NCBI GenBank assembly: GCA_947653505.1
Contig: CANTHI010000272.1
Coordinates: forward strand, 1-5,583
Direction: 5' to 3'
Origin: an uncultured Eubacterium sp.
Lineage (GTDB): Bacteria > Bacillota_A > Clostridia > Lachnospirales > Lachnospiraceae
Length of the DNA: 5,583 nucleotides
The translations under genes and the position numbers were made by a program. Below, piece after piece: positions 1 to 5,583 of the stretch; positions within the stretch are counted from its first letter, which is position 1; each line of letters opens with the position of its first letter. A model generated the notes under the pieces. That model had not been told where the DNA came from and did not search any database. It saw nothing but the letters and a program-made list of their open reading frames with translations.

Positions 1-661
1 TAATAATGTGTCCGAGCAGCTGGCCTGCATCCGTATAATCATTTTCCGGAAATCTCGACAACTCTTTCAGTTTTCCGACATCATGGAATACGGCTGCAGT
101 AACCAGCAGATCTTTGTTTAAAATATCATACTGCGCCGCATAGCTTTCACACAGTCTTGCCACTCCTAACGTATGCTGAAGCAGTCCGCCTACAAAGCCG
201 TGATGCATGGTCTTTGCTGCTGAATGAAATTTGAACGCTTCTTCAAATTTTTTGTTTTCAAAAAAAGCTGCTGACAGCTGTTTTAAATATGGATTTTCTA
301 TCCGGCGGATAATTTCCATCAGTTTTGCATACATCTGATCGGCATCGTATTTGCTGACCGGGAGAAATTCTTTTGGATCGTATTCTCCCGGCTGGGCTTT
401 GCGGATGCGCTTAATATTCAGCTGCAGCGCTCCCTGAAAGCTGGTCACATCTCCTACGACGTTCAGATAATCCAGCTTTTCAAAATCATCGATTCCCAGA
501 GAACCCGGATCCCATATTTTCGCGTCCAGTGTCCCGGTTTTATCCTGCATGGTCAGCGATACAAATGGTTTCCCCGCTTTTGTCACTGACGGCTGTTTGT
601 TCTTACATAAATAAATCTCGTTAATGCGTTCCCCTTCACGCAATGTTTCGATATAGCGCAT
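1..661 (-). CDS. yhaM: 3'-5' exoribonuclease YhaM (OB-fold + HD domain), 3' end missing
   Basis: My own minus-strand translation from ATG 661-659 gives 220 open codons running off the left edge, so the C-terminus is missing. The Bacillus YhaM family is about 314 residues, so roughly 95 are absent. Residues 1-90 fit an OB-fold nucleic-acid-binding domain (KPFVSLTMQDKTGTLDAKIW at 31-50, then a VVGDVTSFQGALQLNI strand pair). From about 105 begins a metal-dependent HD phosphohydrolase domain: HHGFVGGLLQHT at 153-164, the defining HD pair at 193-194 (FHDVGK), and LGH at 216-218. These positions match what I remember of B. subtilis YhaM, a cytoplasmic exonuclease that degrades single-stranded RNA from the 3' end. 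The start is set by GGAGG (plus-strand cctcc 669-673), 7 nt before the ATG. It lies 24 nt behind the HtrA-like gene with no visible terminator between, so the two are probably cotranscribed. The family assignment is firm; the exact substrate is not shown. Confidence 0.93.
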   Translation of the reverse strand, partial: MRYIETLREGERINEIYLCKNKQPSVTKAGKPFVSLTMQDKTGTLDAKIWDPGSLGIDDFEKLDYLNVVGDVTSFQGALQLNIKRIRKAQPGEYDPKEFLPVSKYDADQMYAKLMEIIRRIENPYLKQLSAAFFENKKFEEAFKFHSAAKTMHHGFVGGLLQHTLGVARLCESYAAQYDILNKDLLVTAAVFHDVGKLKELSRFPENDYTDAGQLLGHII

Positions 662-685
662 TGTTCTGCCTCCATTTTATGATTT

Positions 686-2005
686 CTATCTTAACACCCC
701 GACTTCTACTGTACAGGTGAATTTTTTGTAGCCCTGTGCATTCTGCCGGTTTGCGGTGATTTTTACCTCTTCCCCTTTTTTTGTCTGCATCAGAAGCCGC
801 TGGTAATCTTCCATCGAACGGACTTCTTCTTTGCCCATTGCAATGATTACATCTCCTGTCTGTAGTCCGGCTGTCATGGCCGGTGCGTCTACGACCGCTT
901 CTTTTATATATACGCCTTTTGGAATGTCATATTCCTCCGATATCGCGTCGGTCACGGTACTTCCTTTGATTCCCATATAAGGTATGTTCAAGCCGTTCGA
1001 AAGCAGCTCAATAATATCTTTTAATTCGGATATGGATACGGCTGTCAGCGTGTTTTGCTCCTTTTGAATACTGGAAGATTTTAAAAATAATCCAATGACT
1101 TCTCCGCCTGTATTGATCAGGACCCCATTTCCTTTTGCATTAGAAACTATGTTGGTAGTAAACACGGTGTAGTTGCGGTCTTCTGTTGTGATTGTGTTTG
1201 CTACAGAAGTAATATTTCCGGTCAGTATCGAATAATTGGTGCCAAGCGGGCTCCCGAGCGCAACGACCATCCTGCCCTGCCTCAGATTCAGGGAATTTCC
1301 CAGTACAGCCGTTTCGATCTGGTTCATTGTGGCTTTTTTAATTTTTCCAACCGGTACGCCAAGAACGGCAATCCCCGTATTTCCATCATATTTTTTCATC
1401 TGCGCATCCAGCGTATCATTATTGATAAACGTAACCCGGATGGACTTTACGTCCTGAATCACCTGATACTCCGTTAAGATCAGCAGCTCTTTGCTGTTGT
1501 TTCCGATAATCAGGCCGGATGCCTGCCCGGATGCTTCATACGGTGAGTCAAAAATATCTACGCCTTCCTTAATGCCCGTTACTGTGACAATGGACTTATT
1601 TACCCTGCCGCCAATCTGGTACAGCTGATTCTGCAGTACCTGATAATCGTCCAGCGTCATTTCCTTCTTTTCGGTAATATAGACTGTTTTTTGTTTTTTG
1701 TCTTCCTTTTCCTGCTCCTTTTTTACCTGCTCCGGATCTTCCTGACTGTCATCTGTCTGAGAGTTCTCCGGGTCCTGCTCATCCGCAGGCGTATCTTTCG
1801 GAATCCCGACCCACTGGTCCTCCTCCGGTGCAAACCATGATTCGATTTCCGGACGCAGGGCACAGAAAACAAGACATGAAACGAATCCAAACAGAATCGC
1901 ATATCCAATCGTCGCAATGCCTTTTTGCAAAAACTGTTTTTTATTTACCGGCTTATCTTTGATCTTTTCTTTTATGAAATGCGGCTCTTCGTTTTTGTAT
2001 GGCAT
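686..2005 (-). CDS. membrane-anchored HtrA/DegP-like PDZ protein, predicted inactive (pseudoprotease)
   Basis: A 439-residue protein with the layout of a membrane-bound HtrA (S1C family). It has a basic cytoplasmic N-terminus (1-29), one transmembrane segment (about 30-50), a highly charged D/E/K/Q linker (about 59-115), a trypsin-like double barrel (about 125-335) and one PDZ domain (about 340-437, with YMGIKG and APAMTAGLQTGDVI). Topology should place barrel and PDZ outside the membrane. Scaffold motifs survive (ALGSPLG 249-255, LTGNITSV 261-268, GEVIGL 301-306), but all three catalytic positions are changed. The TNxHV motif reads TEYQV (Gln181 for His), the TDLAVL motif reads TGIAVL (Gly211 for Asp), and the GNSGGPL region reads AKGNGVL (Gly292 for Ser in an ungapped alignment). 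Proteolysis is therefore not expected; a binding, chaperone or sensing role is inference. The frame is open throughout, so it is not a decayed gene. ATG 2005-2003 is preceded by GAGGGG (plus-strand 2013-2018), 7 nt upstream. It is first in an operon with yhaM. Automatic pipelines may label it an S1C serine protease. Confidence 0.88.
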   Translation of the reverse strand: MPYKNEEPHFIKEKIKDKPVNKKQFLQKGIATIGYAILFGFVSCLVFCALRPEIESWFAPEEDQWVGIPKDTPADEQDPENSQTDDSQEDPEQVKKEQEKEDKKQKTVYITEKKEMTLDDYQVLQNQLYQIGGRVNKSIVTVTGIKEGVDIFDSPYEASGQASGLIIGNNSKELLILTEYQVIQDVKSIRVTFINNDTLDAQMKKYDGNTGIAVLGVPVGKIKKATMNQIETAVLGNSLNLRQGRMVVALGSPLGTNYSILTGNITSVANTITTEDRNYTVFTTNIVSNAKGNGVLINTGGEVIGLFLKSSSIQKEQNTLTAVSISELKDIIELLSNGLNIPYMGIKGSTVTDAISEEYDIPKGVYIKEAVVDAPAMTAGLQTGDVIIAMGKEEVRSMEDYQRLLMQTKKGEEVKITANRQNAQGYKKFTCTVEVGVLR

Positions 2006-2064
2006 GAAAAAACCCCTCTTCCCATTACCCCTTACACTTTTGTTTTTCGATACCTTATGTTAAG

Positions 2065-2093
2065 ATTATACGAGGATTTGGCATTTATTTCAA
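2065..2093 (-). promoter_or_regulatory. sigma-A type promoter of the HtrA-like/yhaM operon
   Basis: On the minus strand TTGAAA (plus-strand tttcaa 2088-2093) is followed after exactly 17 bp by a perfect TATAAT (plus-strand attata 2065-2070). The stretch upstream of the -35 (about 2094-2110) is very A/T rich, like an UP element. Transcription would start near 2058, giving a leader of about 53 nt before the ATG at 2005. A short CTTA-TGT-TAAG dyad (2054-2064) overlaps the expected start site. The fit to the vegetative consensus is strong, and no other candidate near this gene is as good. Confidence 0.82.
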
Positions 2094-2110
2094 GAAAATA
2101 AGTAATTTTT

Positions 2111-2138
2111 CTTACGAATATTACTTTTCACTTACGAA
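2111..2138. repeat. CTTACGAA direct repeat, 20-bp spacing, between divergent promoters
   Basis: CTTACGAA occurs at 2111-2118 and again at 2131-2138, exactly 20 bp apart, about two helical turns and therefore on the same DNA face. The match extends weakly outside the core (TTT at 2106-2108 and 2126-2128). The first copy lies between the two -35 elements; the second lies in the spacer of the candidate mutS2 promoter. This geometry suits binding of a dimeric or tandem regulator that could act on the rightward promoter. The repeat is seen directly; the operator role is inference and the regulator is unknown. The core is short and the region is A/T rich, so chance remains possible. Confidence 0.4.
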
Positions 2139-2153
2139 ATTATCATGTAAAAT
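2125..2153 (+). promoter_or_regulatory. candidate sigma-A promoter for the mutS2 operon
   Basis: TTTTCA (2125-2130, 4 of 6 matches to TTGACA) and TAAAAT (2148-2153, 5 of 6 matches to TATAAT) are separated by 17 bp. Transcription would begin near 2160, giving a leader of about 47 nt before mutS2. It is the best plus-strand candidate I found in the intergenic region, and is weaker than the opposing leftward promoter. One CTTACGAA copy (2131-2138) lies in its spacer, so a protein bound there could interfere with polymerase. Confidence 0.5.
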
Positions 2154-2192
2154 GGAGATCAGAAATATTTTTCCGATCATATCAATTTGTTT

Positions 2193-2200
2193 AGAAAGGA
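2193..2200 (+). promoter_or_regulatory. mutS2 ribosome binding site and choice of start
   Basis: AGAAAGGA at 2193-2200 precedes three nearby ATGs. ATG 2203 is too close (2 nt) and reaches a stop after four codons. ATG 2207 (6 nt away) and ATG 2210 (9 nt away) are consecutive codons in the mutS2 frame, and both are at usable distance. The family commonly starts MNKK or similar, which would favour 2210, but the sequence cannot decide. The difference is one methionine. Confidence 0.7.
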
Positions 2201-2206
2201 TCATGC

Positions 2207-4591
2207 ATGATGAATAAAAAAGTTCTGTATACTTTGGAATATAACAAAATCATAGAACAGTTATCCAGCTATGCCTCATCTGACTGGGCAAAGGAGCACT
2301 GTCTGCACTTAAAACCCATGACAGACCCTGCCAGTATCCGGCAGGCGCAGGATGAGACTGCCGCGGCTCTTTCCCGTATTTACCGGAAAGGAAATCTCTC
2401 GTTTAGCGGCGTTCATAAAATCGGCATGTCGCTCAGACGTCTGGAAGCCGGCGGTGTCCTCAGCATCGAAGAACTGCTCCATATCGCTTCCCTGCTGGAT
2501 ACGGCCAAAAGAGTAAAGACCTATGGCCGGAATGACCGTGAGACAGTTCCGGCTGATACGCTGGATGCCATGTTCCAGTCCATCGAGCCACTGACACCCC
2601 TGTGTGATGAAATCAGACGCTGCATCATTTCCGAGGATGAAATTGCCGATGATGCCAGCAGCCAGCTGAAATCAATCCGCCGCGGCATTCAGGGCATGAG
2701 CGGGCGGATTCATAACCAGATGACAAATATCCTGAACAATTCCGTCACCAGAGGCTATCTGCAGGATGCAGTAATTACGATGCGCAACGGCCGTTACTGT
2801 CTGCCGGTAAAAGCGGAATACAAAAACCAGATGTCCGGTATGATACACGATCAGTCTGCCTCTGGTTCCACGCTGTTTATCGAGCCTGCCAGTATTGTAA
2901 ATCTGAATAATGAATTAAAAGAATTATATTTAAAAGAACAGGACGAGATCGATAAAATTGTAGCAGAGCTGAGCAACCGGGTCGCTGCTGAAAGCGAAAC
3001 GCTGCTGAATAATTACAAGCTGCTTACGACACTGGACTTTATTTTTGCAAAAGCAGTGCTGGCACACGAGCATAACGGCGTGGCTCCGGAATTTAACACA
3101 CAGGGCCGTATCCATATCCGGCGCGGACGGCATCCTCTGCTGCAAAAGCAGTCGGTCGTACCGATTGATGTCCGGCTGGGCGAGGATTTTCAGCTGCTTG
3201 TCGTGACCGGGCCAAACACCGGCGGCAAGACAGTTTCCCTGAAAACAGCAGGCCTCCTGACACTGATGGGACAGGCTGGTCTGCACATTCCTGCTGGCGA
3301 CCGTTCACAGCTCGCTGTTTTTGAAAATGTCTATGCGGATATCGGGGATGAGCAGAGCATCGAACAAAGCCTGAGCACATTTTCGTCCCATATGACCAAT
3401 ATTGTCACGATCCTGAAAAAAGTGACCCCAAATTCGCTCGTATTATTTGACGAGCTCTGCTCCGGAACCGACCCGACCGAAGGCGCGGCACTGGCGATTT
3501 CAATCCTGTCCAGACTGCTTGACCGCGGCGTGCGTACAATGGCAACGACCCACTACAGCGAGTTAAAAGTATTCGCCCTTTCTACCGAAGGTGTCCAGAA
3601 TGCCTGCTGTGAGTTTGACGTAGAGACATTAAGCCCTACGTACCGTCTGCTGATCGGCATTCCCGGCAAGAGCAACGCTTTTGCGATCTCCGGCAAACTC
3701 GGTCTGGCAAAAGACATTATTGCAGATGCCAGAACACGCATAACTTCCAGCGAACAGAATTTTGAGGATCTGATTGCCGATCTGGAGACAAGCCGTACGA
3801 CGATCGAAAAAGAACGTCTGGAAATCGAACAATATAAACAGGAGCTGGCCAGACTGCATACGCAGGCCGCTGCCAAACAGGAAAAACTGGACAGCCGCCG
3901 CGACCGGATCATTCAGGAAGCAAACGAGCAGGCTCTTGCCATTTTAAAAGAAGCCAAAGACGCCGCCGACGCCAGCATCCGCAATTTCCAAAAATACGGT
4001 ACAACCACCCCGTCAGCCAGTGAACTCGAAAAAGAGCGTGCAGCGCTGCGCGGCAAAATGAACGAAGCAGAATCACGGATTGCCAAAAACCAGAAGAAGC
4101 CGGCAGTCAATCACAAGGCGCCAAAAAACCTCCGCCCGGGTGATTCCGTACGCGTACTCAGCATGAATCAGCGCGGCATCGTATCTACCCTGCCAAATGC
4201 AAAAGGAGATCTGTTCGTCCAGATGGGTATTCTGCGCACACAGGTCAATATCAGGGATCTCGTGCTGATCGAAGATGAGACCGCAGCCTCTTCCAAAAAA
4301 GCATCCAAAACGGGTGCCGGCAAAATCCGGATGTCCAAAGCTTCCAGTATTTCAGCAGAAGTCATGCTGATCGGTAAGACTGTGGACGAAGCCATCATGA
4401 CACTGGACAAATATCTGGACGATGCGTACCTCTCCCATTTATCTACCGTACGCGTCGTGCACGGCAAGGGAACCGGAGCGCTGCGCAATGCCGTACACCA
4501 GCATCTGCGCCGTGTCAAATATGTAGATTCCTTTCATCTGGGTGAATTTGGAGAAGGGGATTCCGGCGTAACGATTGTAGAGTTTAAATAA
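2207..4591 (+). CDS. mutS2: MutS2 ATPase with C-terminal Smr domain
   Basis: At 794 residues the protein is of normal MutS2 length and shows its full layout. The MutS core/clamp region spans about 1-310 and lacks the mismatch-recognition domain of MutS1. The ABC-type ATPase has Walker A GPNTGGKT (335-342), a signature-like STFSSH (390-395), Walker B LVLFDE (411-416), a D-loop SGTDPTEGAA (419-428) and the TTHY switch histidine (447-450). A charged helical, probably coiled-coil, segment (about 511-595) follows, then a KOW-like small barrel (about 640-690), then the Smr domain (about 716-794) with HGKGTG (752-757). The usual LDLRG at the start of Smr reads VMLIG (719-723), so its Asp and Arg are absent. 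Family knowledge: MutS2 opposes homologous recombination in some bacteria, and in B. subtilis it binds collided ribosomes and splits them. The ATPase looks fully functional. It is first gene of a rightward operon with the two-component genes. An alternative start lies one codon later. Confidence 0.96.
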   Translation: MMNKKVLYTLEYNKIIEQLSSYASSDWAKEHCLHLKPMTDPASIRQAQDETAAALSRIYRKGNLSFSGVHKIGMSLRRLEAGGVLSIEELLHIASLLDTAKRVKTYGRNDRETVPADTLDAMFQSIEPLTPLCDEIRRCIISEDEIADDASSQLKSIRRGIQGMSGRIHNQMTNILNNSVTRGYLQDAVITMRNGRYCLPVKAEYKNQMSGMIHDQSASGSTLFIEPASIVNLNNELKELYLKEQDEIDKIVAELSNRVAAESETLLNNYKLLTTLDFIFAKAVLAHEHNGVAPEFNTQGRIHIRRGRHPLLQKQSVVPIDVRLGEDFQLLVVTGPNTGGKTVSLKTAGLLTLMGQAGLHIPAGDRSQLAVFENVYADIGDEQSIEQSLSTFSSHMTNIVTILKKVTPNSLVLFDELCSGTDPTEGAALAISILSRLLDRGVRTMATTHYSELKVFALSTEGVQNACCEFDVETLSPTYRLLIGIPGKSNAFAISGKLGLAKDIIADARTRITSSEQNFEDLIADLETSRTTIEKERLEIEQYKQELARLHTQAAAKQEKLDSRRDRIIQEANEQALAILKEAKDAADASIRNFQKYGTTTPSASELEKERAALRGKMNEAESRIAKNQKKPAVNHKAPKNLRPGDSVRVLSMNQRGIVSTLPNAKGDLFVQMGILRTQVNIRDLVLIEDETAASSKKASKTGAGKIRMSKASSISAEVMLIGKTVDEAIMTLDKYLDDAYLSHLSTVRVVHGKGTGALRNAVHQHLRRVKYVDSFHLGEFGEGDSGVTIVEFK

Positions 4592-4602
4592 AAGGAGAAA
4601 TT

Positions 4603-5301
<699 letters not shown>

Positions 5302-5331
5302 GATCACAGGAACCATGCAGAAAGGAATCCT

Positions 5332-5583
5332 ATGAAACAAACACTGTATTTAAAATTTTTATCAGGCTACCTGATCTTTGGCATTCTTGGATTTATTCTC
5401 GTATCCACCGTAACAAACTACGGGTTGCGAAATAAAATAGAAGCCTCAGAAGCACATATACTGTATACAGAATGCACGGAAATCGCCTCTGCGTATGCTA
5501 TCAATTATTACAATGGAACTATGGAACTGGCTGATCGTCACCAGATGACTGTGCAGGTCAGCCAGTTCCATAGTTCCATTGTA
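5332..5583 (+). CDS. sensor histidine kinase, N-terminal part only (probable partner of the regulator)
   Basis: Starts at ATG 5332, 30 nt after the regulator stop, with AGAAAGGA (5319-5326) ending 5 nt before it. The frame stays open for 84 codons to the window end; catalytic domains are outside. Residues about 8-28 form a hydrophobic transmembrane helix (FLSGYLIFGILGFILVSTV), preceded by a short cytoplasmic start (MKQTLYLK). The following residues look like an extracytoplasmic sensor segment (IASAYAINYYNGTMELAD at 51-68). The kinase call rests on the position behind an OmpR-type regulator and on this N-terminal pattern, not on any H-box or ATPase motif. The last 25 codons overlap a perfect inverted repeat (5509-5534 / 5558-5583). 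If that is a fold-back artefact, the residues from about 76 on (VSQFHSSIV) are not real. The pattern of hydrophobic residues there is nevertheless plausible for this type of sensor domain. Confidence 0.8.
   Translation, partial: MKQTLYLKFLSGYLIFGILGFILVSTVTNYGLRNKIEASEAHILYTECTEIASAYAINYYNGTMELADRHQMTVQVSQFHSSIV
5509..5583. repeat. perfect 26-bp inverted repeat at the window end (possible fold-back artefact)
   Basis: Bases 5509-5534 (beginning TACAATGGAAC) are the exact reverse complement of 5558-5583 (ending GTTCCATTGTA), with a 23-nt loop (5535-5557). Each arm contains a tandem 8-mer: ATGGAACT at 5513-5520 and 5521-5528, and AGTTCCAT at 5564-5571 and 5572-5579. The outer boundary coincides with the last base given, so the palindrome may continue beyond. 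It lies inside the kinase coding frame, where such a hairpin has no obvious purpose, and is not followed by a T-run as a terminator would be. A fold-back at a contig end is a likely cause; a natural hairpin cannot be excluded. Confidence 0.9.

Noticed and set aside
1236..1457. 73-codon plus-strand open frame opposite the HtrA-like gene.
   Set aside because: Antisense shadow of a well-supported gene, with no recognisable family.
1681..1700. Repeated AAAAAAC runs on the minus strand in the HtrA-like gene, resembling -1 frameshift slippery sites.
   Set aside because: The codons are AAA AAA CAA AAA ACA, so neither heptamer is in the frame needed for tandem slippage. The zero frame continues normally and I see no downstream structure.
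2162..2173. GAAA-TATT-TTTC hairpin in the mutS2 leader.
   Set aside because: Only four A/T-rich base pairs; far too weak to be a terminator or riboswitch.
2203..2217. ATG at 2203 giving a four-codon peptide overlapping the mutS2 start.
   Set aside because: It is only 2 nt from the ribosome binding site and is a by-product of ATG-rich sequence around the true start.
2930..4518. Several open frames of 65-119 codons on the minus strand opposite mutS2.
   Set aside because: They lie antisense to a fully recognisable MutS2, show no recognisable domains, are Arg/Ser/Cys-rich as shadow frames often are, and have no supporting promoter that I could see.
5315..5335. Six-codon mini-ORF (MQKGIL) whose TGA overlaps the kinase ATG, like a coupled leader peptide.
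   Set aside because: Its only upstream purine motif (AGGA 5308-5311) is 3 nt from the ATG, too close for good initiation. The kinase has its own well-placed AGAAAGGA. So short an ORF is expected by chance.

Overview
The window looks like chromosomal DNA from a low-to-moderate GC Firmicute, most likely a gut-type Clostridia (Lachnospiraceae-like). This rests on a YhaM-type exoribonuclease, a MutS2 with C-terminal Smr domain, strong GGAGG-type ribosome binding sites, a consensus sigma-A promoter, and the style of the two-component genes. It is inference from gene content, not a taxonomic test. I see no mobile element, CRISPR array, tRNA or rRNA.

Layout. The left part (1-2005) is on the minus strand and reads as a two-gene operon transcribed leftwards. 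First comes a membrane-anchored HtrA-like protein with a PDZ domain (2005 to 686). After a 24-nt gap comes yhaM, a 3'-5' exoribonuclease with OB-fold and HD domains (661 to 1), cut by the window edge. A 201-bp divergent intergenic region (2006-2206) holds a near-consensus promoter for the leftward operon, a weaker candidate promoter for the rightward operon, and two copies of CTTACGAA spaced 20 bp apart. The right part is on the plus strand: mutS2 (2207-4591), an OmpR/PhoB-type response regulator 11 nt later (4603-5301), and the first 84 codons of a membrane histidine kinase (5332 to the window end).

How the genes may work together. MutS2 is known in Bacillus subtilis as a sensor and splitter of collided ribosomes, and YhaM is a 3'-5' exoribonuclease, so two translation/RNA-quality genes sit on either side of one shared regulatory region. 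The response regulator and kinase form a standard two-component pair that appears to be cotranscribed with mutS2. A direct functional link is only inference.

Most notable points. (1) The HtrA-like protein has lost all three catalytic residues (His to Gln, Asp to Gly, Ser to Gly) while the fold and PDZ domain look intact, so it should be an inactive pseudoprotease. (2) A perfect 26-bp inverted repeat (5509-5534 and 5558-5583) ends exactly at the last base of the window, inside the kinase gene. A fold-back assembly or amplification artefact at a contig end is a serious possibility, so the last codons should be treated with caution. (3) The Smr domain of MutS2 lacks the D and R of the LDLR motif but keeps HGKG. 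Apart from these points the region is ordinary core-genome sequence, and I did not find a convincing new multi-gene system.
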